A stretch of DNA of 64,000 bases, taken from the NCBI GenBank assembly GCA_013365325.1, contig JABVXV010000219.1, forward strand, positions 1 through 64,000, read 5' to 3'. The notes under the pieces were generated by a model. That model had not been told where the DNA came from. It ran no database searches and saw nothing but the letters and a program-made list of their open reading frames with translations. Source of the stretch: Dipetalonema caudispina. Its lineage: Eukaryota > Nematoda > Chromadorea > Rhabditida > Onchocercidae. Made by a program: the position numbers and the translations under genes. This document shows positions 26,221 through 37,854 of this stretch, piece after piece (the stretch's first letter is position 1; every line of letters begins with the position of its first letter).

Positions 26221-26373
26221 CGCCAACGATCTAAGTCAGTGACAAACTGTTTAATTTTAATGTCACTGATTCTCTTAGCATCAACTCAAGTAGCTGTTAT
26301 GGAAAACAGCAATATACTCTCTATTTAACTATTGTTTACTCCATAAAATCTTTTCATGTCCTTCTGTTGGGAA

Positions 26374-26947
26374 TGTCACGAAAGTTATTCGAATAACTTT
26401 CATGAAGGATGGAATAATATATCTCTTGTAATTAAAGTAATTAATGTTTCGTTTAGTAATGAACCAATTCATTTCATTGTTAACAAAAATCATTAAACTT
26501 ATACTCATCCTTGTCTAAGATGAGATATTAACACAATACGTCTTTGTTGTTTGTGGTTAGGATATGCCAAAATCAAATCCAAACAACGTATTGTCCTTTG
26601 TTTATGTGTTTTCAACAACGTGTGTCCTTTGTTTCATATGCTTAAGCTAGGATTGTAACACATTGTTCTTTGTGTCATATGCTTACGACAGGGTTAAAAC
26701 AATGCTTTCTGTAGACCACTCCCACTATCTTATTCACCTACTTACCGATCTACCTCCAGACCTGACAGCGATCCAAATTGGGTTGAATCCGATCGGTCGT
26801 TATTGGATCGGCTCTCTCAAATTCGATTTGCCTGTTATTCTGACTGTATTCTACTGTTAATAATATATTTCTGAATAAAATTACTGGTTCGATTCTCTGT
26901 ACCAACACAAATCAGAAATCAGCTAGAAAATCAATCAACTTTCACCA
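26374..26947 (+). repeat. 3' LTR of BEL/Pao element
   Basis: This copy begins TGTCACGAAAG and ends TTTCACCA, a regular TG...CA terminus. A perfect 22-bp palindrome with half-site GAAAGTTATTC lies at 26380-26401. The left copy has the same arrangement with mismatches. Confidence 0.92.
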
Positions 26948-26952
26948 CAACA
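26948..26952. repeat. right target-site duplication
   Basis: This is CAACA, the partner of 22626-22630. Confidence 0.75.
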
Positions 26953-27417
26953 TGCGTTATGTCAGCAGACAAGATAAGAAAAACATAAAACATTGTAAGT
27001 ACTTAAGATATTGATGTTAGCTCTCTTTAAATTAAACAAAACAAATAATATAATTTGAGTAGATACCAATTTTAAATGAAAGAACATTCACAGCATGACT
27101 TTTACTAACAGTTCTTTTACATATGGAATGATTTAAATGAATAGTGAATTCATCCAGACCAAGTCTTCTTGCATTTTTTACATCTAAATATTCGCCATTT
27201 AGGTTATTTTGTCTTTTTTTGAGCCATCTTAATTTGTTATTTGAAGTATGTATGCTTTTATAACCCTCTATGAGAAAAAACTATTGCAAAACGATGGATT
27301 CTTCAACAGTTGTTAATATTTTTGTTCAAACATCTTAATTAAATTAATAAGTTTAGCCTCAATATTACATACATCAATGACGAACAGTTTCAGGAAGGCT
27401 GAAAAAAAAAATGCTTA

Positions 27418-29703
27418 CTAAGCGGGTATTTTGTATTTTTCACTTTTGTCATCGTCGATCGCTTTCAGCAGTTTTGCATCTGCATCCAGATCAATCCGTG
27501 ATAATTCGCGGAAAGCTTCATCACCAACAAAACATATCTCATGGTCGTTCTATAAAGCAAAATCCTTTTCATAGTCGACAAAATGTTTAAAGATTCAATT
27601 TATAATATAAAATTAAAAGTAACTTGATATGGGAATTCATCACTCACTGGATCAGCAAGAATGACAACTTGAACAGCTGCTTTACCGGGAGTATCTAACT
27701 TTACCAAAGGAGTCAAAATCTTCTGCTTCATTTTTTCCATTTTCTTTTGTATTGGTTCTAACTGAAAGCGAAAAATTAATTGATTTAGAAATGGTAAGTG
27801 CAGCTTCTTCGACTAATTAAGACTTGAAATTGTAACTACATTTTTCGATTGTTGAATATTTTGAAAACACACTAATGGAAAAATATAAAATTCGGGAGAC
27901 AAGACTTGAACTCTTAGAAGATGGCTTACCTCTTCCGCAGGAACAGCGAAAGCTATTCTACCAAAACCGGTACACCGATCAATTCTAGCATTAATGAAGT
28001 TCCATTCCAACTCGAACTGAAAATACGGCGGATAAGAGGAAATAGAGCTTATAGCGTAAGGAAAGCATAATTTTTCTCTGTTAAGAAATCAAGCTTACTT
28101 TCACAAACATCTAGTTAAATGTAGAAATGAAACTTCGTTCTAAAATAAAGAATGATAATTACGATAACCATGGCAGGTACAGAAAAATGAAACCTTTTTT
28201 TTTTCACCAGTTGATATAATGAAACAGTTTTCACTGCGTTTGATCGTGGTAAAATTCAGTAATTTAGTCCAGTAATCTACAAAATTTATGGAAGCTAAGA
28301 TAAGGCAGGGAGAAAATGTGAATAAAAAACAAGAGGAAGTGAAAAGTAAAGTATTTTCAAAAATTTATATGAACATCTCAATCGTAAAATGCTGTGCCTT
28401 CATCAATAATATACGAATGCATTGTAGTTAAAACAGTGTTTATAAATATTGAAATATCTTGAAAACTAATACAATATATATTCGAGAGCTAGCACTAATT
28501 GATTGATGGATTAAATTAATTACATCAATCATCAAATGAATACATAACATTTAGGAGAAATATATCAATGAATAGAAAAAAGGTAACGAACCTACAGTTT
28601 CCTTCAAGTCAGGTGTATTTAATTTCACTTTATAAATCGGGTCTGAGTCAGTCGATTCAAGACTATGTGGTAATACGTAAAATTTATGCCCATCAGGATC
28701 CTCAATTTCTACTTCTCCAGTCGCCATAATGACAGCTTTCTGGTAACTTTTGCAGCTTTCAAATACGTCCGTTGATTGAATGTAAATCCCCTGAAATTAT
28801 TCCATAAATAAAAAAGTGATAATATGACGCAACGAAAATCATACCAAACAAGGTTAATCTGTTTCAACTTACAACAAGATTCCTTTAATTTGACCCAGTA
28901 ATCTGAATGCATCAGCTGGGTCACATTATGAATACATTATAAATCAATTAAGTAAAATTAGTAGGGAACTTACATGACAAAGAAAAACAAGAATGGGGAA
29001 ACTTATTTAAGAAACATATGACAACTTACTCCGAAATCATTACCCAGTTTATATGAACTGACTGGATAGTTATACGTTAATTCCAAAACAAAATGATCGT
29101 CTTCATTACCATAACCGACCATTGTTTTACTCCACTTGGCGTCATATGGCCTTTAAAGAAGCAGTTATTCCATAATTTTAAAGAATACAAGATAAAATAT
29201 GACAATGAGGAGGAACAAAAGGAAAAAGGTAACAGAATTGTCAGCGACGAATTTAAAATCAAATAAGAAATTTAAAAAACGGGAGGATAAGCAAAAACGA
29301 ACCCATTACATGTAGCTTTGCAACCTTCTTCAAATTCTTCATGTCGTAGAATCTTAAATACTTTTGCTATTCTTATGATAAGGGAAATTCTATGAGGAAT
29401 CCTTTTGAATTAGAATGACCTTTTTACAACCGCCAGATGAAGTTACGTTACAATAAAATATTTTATGAAAAACAAAACAAAAAATGGAAACCTTATGCGT
29501 TGATACTGTAGCAGAAATATTAAATTGATGGGAGAAGTGATAGAGAGAAGAGGACAAAGTGTCTTCAAAGAAATTTGTTTAAATTGTCACTAAATTTAGT
29601 CAAGAAATGGCAACATTACCTTCATTTTCAGAACATTGACAAAAAAATCACGACTCATTTTCCGATTAGCAATTTTGAATACATAATGTAGTGCTCGTGT
29701 CAT
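27418..29703 (-). CDS. glod-4: glyoxalase domain-containing protein 4
   Basis: Eight exons (29703-29620, 29352-29303, 29150-29030, 28790-28592, 28276-28194, 28016-27930, 27761-27648, 27549-27418) join in phase to 289 residues, the usual size for GLOD4. Diagnostic stretches are all present: [14 protein letters not shown] at the start, [69 protein letters not shown] and the C-terminal [15 protein letters not shown]. The family belongs to the vicinal oxygen chelate fold with two paired glyoxalase modules. Its enzymatic role is not settled; a cytosolic or mitochondrial place is reported for homologues. Two introns use the unusual donor GTTCGT and one uses GTTTCA; these were chosen because only they keep the family alignment. 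Identification is firm, and exon borders are good to a codon. Confidence 0.93.
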
Positions 29704-31296
29704 CGTGAATATAAACTAACTAAAAAAATAGGAAATATTAATTTCAAATTGGAAAAGAAATGAACAAAATGGTCGCGAACAAAAAAGAGAACAATCTGTA
29801 GTAAATACAATGGATGTAAAATTAGATGGGAAAGAGAAATGTTTGAGGGATTTTTTCGATAGAACTGTCATACTTTGGGCAAAATCAGGGTAATTTATAA
29901 ATTGTATACGGAATAGAGAAATCCCGTATAACAAGCTCACCTGAAAAAAGCACTTTTATAAGAGGAGAGTGTGGAATTGTATGAAGGCTGGCAAAATTAT
30001 AAAGTAATTCTTTACAGATTCGAAAGGATCGGCATTTTGCTTTCATTTCTAATCGATTTCACATTCTTTCATCTTTTCTGAAAAACACTTAAACGTACGA
30101 AAGGAATCTTAAATTTTAGGAGCAACTTTAAACCTTTCGTAGAAAGAAAAAAAAACTGTCTAAAGATCTACATATATTGTAAAAACTTCAGAGATCTCCA
30201 AGCTCAGTCTTTTGGATGCATTATGTTGTGCTAATTATATGGGGGACAAAGTAAAAGCTGGGAAAACAACATGATTTCAGCAATTTTGGTGACACTCTGA
30301 TCCTTACGTGTCACATATAAATAGGAATGGAATCTTATTTAGGGTTAATAACCAGTTCTGTTTTTAGGACGTAAATACTGTTTGCTGCGTCCCGAAAAAT
30401 ATGAAAGAATAAATCTGCGTTTGGACTTCATAAAGCTGCCGCCGCAACTCCACAACTTCTCTCTCTGAACAAAAGGAATTTTATTACTTTTTACAATTAT
30501 TTTGCATCATACCCATATATCAGAACACTTGATAATCCTAAGTTGTTTAGAATTTCAGACAAATTCTTATCCTACCAATCACTTAAACTGCACTTAAGAA
30601 ATGCAAATTTTAAAAAGGGATTCATAGAAAATTCATAACGAGAACCAAATGAACTTTTCCATGAATTACGCCATCCCAAAGGATATAAAGCAATTAGATC
30701 TCTCTCAACATCGCTCTAATGACTCCAATAATTGAAATACTTGAGTTTATATATTTCTGAAAACCAACATACAAGAGAATGGAGGTAATGGTTATTGATC
30801 TACCACAGATTGCCTTTGTAGAATTCAAGATATAAGGATATAAAAATTTTGCCTTTTGCCAATCATATCTGTCACACAGAAGTATTTTTACTTCATTTCC
30901 AGCGATTAAATCAGTATCCAACCAGAATGTCCCTAACCCAGAAAGCAACTACACCTTCGGTTTAAAATCCCTATCAAAACATGGGAGGTGAACGTCCCAT
31001 TAAGTATCATTTTAGTTTTTGTAATCCTTCAATCTCAAGATTAAGAAATCTGTGAAAATATTTTCACAAATTACACAAAAATTACTGTGCTGGTTTTCTG
31101 ACCCGAAATGTGCAAAAACTAATTCTCCATTGGTTAATCTTTTATTCCGTGATTTTATTATAAAATAAACATAAAAATAATAATTTTCATTGCTTCTATA
31201 TATGAAATATCAACCGGATGAGGAGAACTTATATCGCTATTTTATCACAAATTTTTCTCCACAGCTCTGCTCACTACTTGATTAGCTGCATCTGCA
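29704..31296. other. intergenic, glod-4 to har-1
   Basis: No gene is supported. The minus-strand frame 30694-30948 (GTFWLDTDLIAGNEVKILLC...) is somewhat protein-like but starts at CTG, has no clear splice signals and no recognised family. TTTATT motifs (AATAAA on the minus strand) near 31140-31160 fit a polyadenylation signal for har-1. Confidence 0.5.
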
Positions 31297-32354
31297 TCAT
31301 GGCATTTTTGCACGGCACTGCTTGAAAATTTCGTTAAAACCTTGACATAGGCTGAGGTCATTCTGTGTCTCGGTACTGAAAGAGTAATACAAAACATTAC
31401 TGAGATTTTAAATCAAGTATTGGAAATTATTTGCAATCAGAAGTACCAGAATAAAAGTCACTCAGTCCCAGTTGAAATATATAATGCAAATCAGAACGGA
31501 TCTTTAAAAGCACATTCACATTTTCATCATTATATTAGTGGTTTCCATACTGAATACTTTGTCCATCGCTATGGGATAAAAACTCTTCTATGGTAAGTCA
31601 ATAACCTCCATTTATATAAAGAGAAAAATCTCAGTGAAGTGCTGCTTGATGTCATTTAAAGAACCCTAAATAAGTTTAAATAAGGCACGTAATTTTCGAA
31701 AAAGGTCAAGTTCATCTTATAGTTTATTCAATTTCTTGAATATAAGAAACTTTTGTGTATATAATATAACCCAAAAATTAACCATTCCACAAATTGTTTC
31801 CATTCAAATTCACATGGATTTTTGTACTGTTGTTGCTGTTCCATCTGCTTTCCAGATAGAACACTTTCATCGTTGTTCCCATGACCACCACCTCCAGTTA
31901 ACATGCTACCAACTGCATGACCCTGAAAGTGAATAAATGGTTATTCTTTAAACGATTGATTAGGGTTTATATCCAGTAAATTCCACGACTTTCTCCAAAT
32001 GTTAAAGCTTGGCAAAAACTTAACAAATCACTAAATAAATTAAAGCTAACGAAATTAATAGATCCTTCTGTCATGATCCAATGAAATGATATGTTAATTA
32101 ATTTCAAAGTACAAATAACTTACAACTGCAGAGCCGATAGCAACACCACCAGCCGTTGCAGCCATCTGTCCCATCAATCCAGGTCCACGTGATGGAGGTG
32201 CCACACCGAATTGCGCCGGTGGAGTGGTATTTGGTGCTGTTGGCGGGTGTGCCTGCATCGGTACTGGCGGTGGAGATCGTGCAGAGATCGGTGATGATGT
32301 ACGACGATGTACTGGTGGAGACGGTTTCGGTGAAGCCATGCGACGACGAACCAT
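31297..32354 (-). CDS. har-1: CHCHD2/CHCHD10-type mitochondrial protein
   Basis: Three exons (32354-32124, 31922-31783, 31375-31297) give 149 residues, near the length of C. elegans HAR-1. The N-terminus is basic and proline-rich (MVRRRMASPKPSPP, RSPPPVPMQAHPP), as in the mitochondrial targeting part of CHCHD2/10. A central hydrophobic glycine-rich segment follows (GQMAATAGGVAIGSAV, GHAVGSMLTGGG). The C-terminal CHCH domain has a perfect twin CX9C pattern: C-EFEWKQFVE-C, then C-QGFNEIFKQ-C. The first pair is split by an intron within its second cysteine codon (TG|T). Family members are imported into the intermembrane space through the Mia40 route and support cristae and respiration. Nematodes have one homologue where vertebrates have two, so the symbol follows the worm gene. 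Confidence 0.93.
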
Positions 32355-35270
32355 TTTTTCAACTTAATTATTCAGTAAAGTTGAATAAAGCAAACAAGCT
32401 GCTAAACTAGTACGATGCACTTAAAATTAATTAATCCTAATACAAATGTATAAAACTGAGCAGTATTTCTTATGAAACCCATAACGTCATGCAATGTAAC
32501 AACATAATCAACGAGAAGAACATAATCACATACAAGAACAATAAGCTATCATATGATGAAATGAATCACTTACTATGTATTCCTATCATCTCTCTGATAG
32601 TCTATGTTTAATGTGTACTTAATTTTCACGGCAACCTAGTAAAGAGAAAAAAAAAAAAAAAATTAAATCGATTGTAATATATGCTGTGATCACTACCATC
32701 AATACATTTACCTAAATAAAACATCTTTTACTGGACAATCTCAATGATAAAGCATGTGAATGTTAAAGTAAACTTATCATAATGAAAAAATCAATCAATA
32801 CCACAATTCACAACATAATCCAACCCTTCACATCTTAACATTCACAACATTTGATGACTCACTTTAAACAGAAAAATATTCTAAAATACAAGACAATGTA
32901 TAACAACACTATTGCGTATTATTATTATTATTGTTGTTGTTGTTGAACATTTCAGATGTATTATTATTTGTAGAATTCAGATATACTTTAATTTTATGAT
33001 AGTAAACATCTAATTTACCTTGGTATACTTCTCGACATTTATATAAAATGAGCATTTCGATTTTTTATCAGACATTTATTCGATCTTCATTTTGGAACTA
33101 TCTCTAGCGTATTTCTGTTGTTATAATTCTCTGGTTTTGTTGTATAAAATATTTGCATATATTACGGTTTCTTCTATTCTTAGTTGAATTCCTGAGTTAT
33201 CATTACAGCATTTGTGGCAATCAGATATTCGTAACTCACCATGTTCATTTCCAAGAGAGAAATTCAAAACATAGTCATTACGGTACTGCACGAGGTCCAT
33301 TGCATCACTGATTTCATAAATGATTCTGAAAACGAAAGATATTCCCATGCTGGTATCTTCCTTTGATTTAAGAACCTATTTATATTTAATGGAAAGGCTT
33401 GGATATTGCTGTCAGCATGCGACTATTGCTTTAAAAAATATCAGTGGCTAAATATCGAAATATATTTATTACATCTTGCCATGCTACGGATTGTTTCATT
33501 TAAGAAACAGAACATTGTCGATCGTTCTTCAACCTTTATTATAAATATCACAGTTCCATACAGCGGAAGAGTAACTTGTGAATGTACCACTTCAGATCAG
33601 AGTCAATATTTATCGCAACTACCTTTTCTACGCGATGTATATGACCTCCAGTCGCCAAAGGATGTCCATATTCATGTACAGAAACTTAACAAAATTATTA
33701 GTATTCCCAAATCGGTTCCTGAGTGTAACTGTTTATTTCATCTGAAATGTGGCACTAAAATGGTTTAATTTTCCTCTACTACCAAGCAGGGAATACTGTT
33801 TGTTATCTTAACCTGAACTAGCAAGCCAAACCGTTTAAATATTATTTGTTTTGTGGAATCATGCATTGTCTTTACAACGGTCATATCTGCGCTAATTGTT
33901 AAAAAAAAAAGTTAAAAGAAAGATTCTGTTTCAAAATAGTTTTTTGTTTCACATATGAAATAGCACAACACTACACGGAATTCATCCCTTTGACTTCAGC
34001 AAATTCCATCGTTATCTCAGCCTTATTAATGATCACCCAATCTAATTCCAAATTGATATTGACTCGGTCCTTCCAATTATATCTTTATCGGTCTGGAAAC
34101 AAATTGGCTGTTTAGAACGTACCAAGGAAATAGGTATTCGGCAGTTAATAACAATGCTGCCAACATCACGCAGTCAAGCTACAATACTTTGCAACCATCC
34201 AGAAAGTTCAAATGATCATAATGAAATTAATATTCAATCAGTCGACAATAAGTGTCGGACATACACGGCAAAGCTATTAATTTGATTGACATCAATTTCA
34301 CTTTTGGAAAATACTTTGTGTGTTTATATTTGTATTTTTATTGTAAAATCAAATGTGTATTTTATCTCATAGCTGTACGCAAGCCTACGATGGCGAAATG
34401 TATTTAGATCGAGCAAATCTTCCCTTGAATATTCATTCTTTCTTTTTCTGAAGCTTGTTTCCGGCTTGTTTGATGTCCATTCTGTTCAATAAAGAATCAA
34501 TACTATTCAGGATTTTACTTTCGTAGCTATGATTTAGTTAATTCCATAATACAATATTTTCGAAGATTTAGAAATTCTTTAGAGACGACAAAGCCAAAAC
34601 AGAGTGCGAGCACCGCTTAAAATGAATAACGTATAAGATTTTATCAGAAAAGCCATTTTTATCAACTCCTGATAATGCTAAACTAAACCAACTTAATTTG
34701 ATGTCCATATGATAAAGTAACATTACACGTAAATTTATGCTAAACTCAAAAACCAACTGAAAAGTTTCAATCATTCATTAGTGAAACAATCTGTCCAACC
34801 CAATAAAAACTGAAACGCCGATAATGAGATATTCAAAACGATTCAAGAGCTTCCTTAAATTTCTCAGCTTAATAAAACATTAAGACTTGATCTACGTAAC
34901 TACATACTTGTATTTTGCATAGATTTCGTGGAGATCTATCTGTTTGAACACAGTGACTAATGAAACGAGTACTCAAAAACTCTTTTCTAATTGCAACCGA
35001 AATGAAAATCTTCAATTCGAGCTCCATATTTTCTAATTTTGGTTTTTAGGATCCTTTTATTTTCAGATCAATCGAAATATAAGACTGTTTCCAATCTTAG
35101 AACCTTTCAAATTTATTCGTGTATTCAATTTTTGTTATATAATCTCACGGAAGTGATTTTTTTTTTCTTTTGTATAAACTCAGTTGAATCAAAATCACAT
35201 ATTCGAAGAGTTATGCAGAACTCAATTATAATTTCATAGCATTTGAGGAAACAAACATAGAAAAACAGAG
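32355..35270. other. intergenic with retroelement relic
   Basis: This stretch holds a degenerate protease relic (listed separately), an unassigned + strand open frame at 33406-33768 (120 residues, containing RSSTFIINITVPYSGRVTCE) and an exon-like minus-strand segment near 33328-33240 between TTTTCAG and GTGAGT (IIYEISDAMDLVQYRNDYVL). None could be joined into a gene. A TTATTATTG repeat lies at about 32920-32944. Confidence 0.4.
33985..34285 (+). pseudogene. retrotransposon aspartic protease relic
   Basis: With one in-frame stop, the + strand reads HRYLSLINDHPI*FQIDIDS, then VLPIISLSVWKQIGC. This matches the layout of Ty3/gypsy-class nematode proteases (Y..v.INg.p..FQlDTgsd.tlIS...W...G), with the catalytic D-T-G changed to D-I-D. 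No LTRs and no reverse transcriptase were seen nearby. It is a fragment of an old insertion. The class call is tentative. Confidence 0.45.
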
Positions 35271-37854
35271 TTATAAATGAAACTGCTTCAAAGAGTCGAG
35301 AACATCAAGATACAGACTGACATCAGCACTCAACAGCTTCATTTCTTCAACCACCGATAAATCCCTCTCGTCCTCTGTAGATGTGAGTTGCACATCAAGC
35401 ATTTCGTTACATTTTTCAATTGTCGCCAACGCCTGAAAACACTAATTAAAAGCCATCAGCTCGCATTAGACAAACTTTAGTATAGAAAGAAAAAATAAGG
35501 GTAATACGCTGCTTAAAAAACGCCACTTACTCCTTTTGACACTAAAATTTTTGCTAAGACTCCTTCATCTACAGATTCAAGCTCCATTATGGCTTTATCA
35601 GTTTCTGGTTCAGCAATCACATCACCTGACTTTGTCTTGTTCTTCTTGAAAATTTGATCTCTTCCTTTCACAATCAATGAGGGTCGGAAAACTTCATCAG
35701 CTTAGTTCAATTTCCAAGAAGCATTTCATCACTTATGAGATTAATAAGAATGATCTTTGAAAAACTGGATAACTAAATGAAGCGGTTACTTTCCCGATAT
35801 TATCTATTCTCTCGTTGAATCCAGCAAGTTCCTCATGTAATTCCTGCTTAGCTTTCTGTTGCTGCTGCTCAACACTGTCTAACAAATCCTGAAAAGCAAA
35901 AATAGTAAAAGTGAAGGAACATCCTTATCAATGGAAACAAATGAAAACTGTTAATTCATAAAAGAATTTCTTGCAGTAATTTCGGACGAATGCAGTTGCA
36001 AAAAGATTTACCAAACAGTGTAACAATATTATTTACTAAAATATAGCAATTTGAATATTGAAACATTTGTCTTGAACTATGCCCTCGCTTAATTTTAGAC
36101 AATTGAAGGTTGAGAGATCCTCAAGATTTCTTTTCTGTTATAGATTATATACAACTAACAACGGTGGCCAATAGGAATCCACAACCTATGCAAGTGCTTG
36201 AATTGCACTTCATATTATTACACATTTCGAAATTACTGAGCTGAATTTCATGATGCCATCTTGAAATTTCTTACAAAAAAAATTGTTGAAAATACCTCAA
36301 TTCTTTGCTTTTCGAAACTTCGCAGTACATCAATTTCAATCAGCGATACTGCATTCTGCAGGAGCGCTGTAGCAGCTGCCTCATGCTCTTTTGCCTTCTT
36401 TCCCATACGTCTGATAACATAGTCTGATTTGACGAGTGCTTCCTGCGCCTTAAATTAAAAAGAAATTTGAAATTCTGAAGTTGCCTGAGGAGCGAAAAAT
36501 TATGCCCATTTGAAAGTGAAGAACCTGAAATGGAAGTGAACGAAAATCAAAAAAGAGCTTAGTTTTACTATTCTAAAAGAATTTTGTATTAAATGTGTGA
36601 AAGAAAATCAAATGCTTAACAGAAAGAGCAGCTTTTTAGTATGACCAACTATTTATTTATATATCCTACACATTCCATTTTTGCTATCTTTCATACTGTG
36701 AAGGTAAATGAGCAGCAACTAGACAAGAAATGTGGAAATGAGAGCTTAAGCTCACTTCCCAACGTATTGTAGACAACGTTTCAGGATTAGCTTTTCTGTA
36801 TTCATAGCGATAAGGAAGCAAATGCTTATAAAGTAAACGTTTTCTGATCATTCAGCCAGCATGAAACGAATTTACACCTGATTTTAAGAATTAAACATAA
36901 AAAGTAGCAAAAAATACATTAGTAAATTAATACCTCACATAAGCGTACGATTTGTTCGTTGTGTTTGTTCTTCTTCGCACGAAGTTCTACAAGCTGCACC
37001 GAAGGAATTCGTTTTCTATGCGTATCGACAACAGATTTCTGCTTCTGAAATTGCAAAAATTGAAAACTTTTTCTTCTTGATAAACAATTATCATGAATGT
37101 AATGTACTTAAATTATTTTTGATCAGCTAGATAATGGTGATAATGTCTCCTGCATTCATTTATTAAAATTCCACTATATGAATAAATTGCCCATTCGTGT
37201 TGATTTCCGAAATGGATGAGAAGTACATTGGAGTGAAACATATAATAAAAGAGCGAAAGACAATTTCCTGAAACAGCGTAACATACCTTTGAAATACTCT
37301 GATCAGAAGCTGAATGTTGTTTTGGCAGATTGCATTTAGAAGATGGTAATTTCGGAGTTGCGAAGGTGACATGCTGCAGCGATATACACTTTTTTTTTCT
37401 TCAGTTAAAAGTAAACATCCTATTCATAGTTGTTTCTTATCATTCACTTACATGAGCTCACTCAAAATTGCCAGATTTCTTGAGATATATGATTTATCTG
37501 AGACAAAAGTTCCTCGCGGGGCTTATTCGTCTAAATTCTTCTTGCAAAGGAATTATCCTTCATCAGAAATTCCATAAAAATTTCAAAATTTATGATACTT
37601 CTTTTATCGATGAAAAATTTGCGTAGTGAAAAAAGGGTGATACTTTTCATGTCTTCGTCATAAAGCTAGAAGTATCAATCGCACTTTTCTTTTTTTTTTT
37701 TTTTTTGAAATTACTTCAAGGAATACTCATAAGAAATAACGAGTTAAAGATATACTCGCTTAGCATCCGAATCCCTAGATCGAGCTTGAGCTTGTGCTGG
37801 TTGTTTCTTAAGCGATGGTCGTAGAACTGTTGTTTCACGTGATTTGTTTGACAT
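35271..37854 (-). CDS. unknown helical protein, lipoyl-like exon inside
   Basis: Exons 37854-37756, 37373-37287, 37044-36934, 36448-36296, 35888-35790, optionally 35644-35531, and 35432-35271 all join in phase 0 and give 274 residues (236 without the optional exon). The N-terminal third is basic and low in complexity ([20 protein letters not shown]). From [20 protein letters not shown] onward it is predicted mostly helical, with coiled-coil character ([40 protein letters not shown]). I do not recognise the family. The ATG directly follows an acceptor (GATTACAG), so it is either a trans-splice start or not the first exon: a phase-0 63-nt candidate at 38134-38072 (VTLPEEQSDVWRRLVDSINN) may lie upstream. 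The optional exon encodes an alphaproteobacteria-like lipoyl fragment, described separately. Confidence 0.7.
35510..35690 (-). other. alphaproteobacterial-like E2 lipoyl-domain fragment
   Basis: The minus strand reads, without a stop from about 35690, [20 protein letters not shown], then [20 protein letters not shown] and [15 protein letters not shown] before TAA. ETDKA is the lipoyl-lysine hairpin of pyruvate dehydrogenase E2. The flanking [17 protein letters not shown] and the continuation SKGVSGV follow the Rickettsiales/Wolbachia form; animal mitochondrial E2 typically has ETDKATMGFE...EEGYLAKI. Only about 55 residues (half a lipoyl domain) are present, and the rest of E2 is missing. The match runs past the predicted splice donor, as expected for an inserted DNA piece rather than a domain that evolved with the exon. 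The origin is inferred from family knowledge, not from a search. Confidence 0.6.

Larger units (their letters stand above)
22626..26952 (+). mobile_element. degenerate BEL/Pao LTR retrotransposon
   Basis: Two direct LTRs (22631-23200 and 26374-26947) flank a ~3.2 kb internal region. The 5-bp duplication CAACA stands on both outer sides (22626-22630, 26948-26952), so this is a single insertion with both ends preserved. A primer site complementary to a tRNA CCA end follows the left LTR. Internal reading matches BEL/Pao order: a gag domain of the DUF1759 type, three zinc knuckles, a DUF1758-type aspartic protease, then reverse transcriptase. Ribonuclease H and integrase are absent, and the interior is well short of a full element (usually 5-6 kb). 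Many frameshifts and stops, and changed catalytic residues, show that it is inactive. Confidence 0.93.

Noticed and set aside
26663..26860. 65-codon frame inside the right LTR
   Set aside because: It lies wholly in the LTR, and the same region of the left LTR is interrupted, so it is not a gene.
30694..30948. 84-codon minus-strand frame GTFWLDTDLIAGNEVKILLC...
   Set aside because: It begins at CTG, lacks splice signals and partner exons, and matches no family I know.
32156..32410. Plus-strand frame opposite har-1 exon 1
   Set aside because: It is an antisense shadow of the proline-rich CHCHD exon; the minus-strand frame carries the recognised protein and correct phases.
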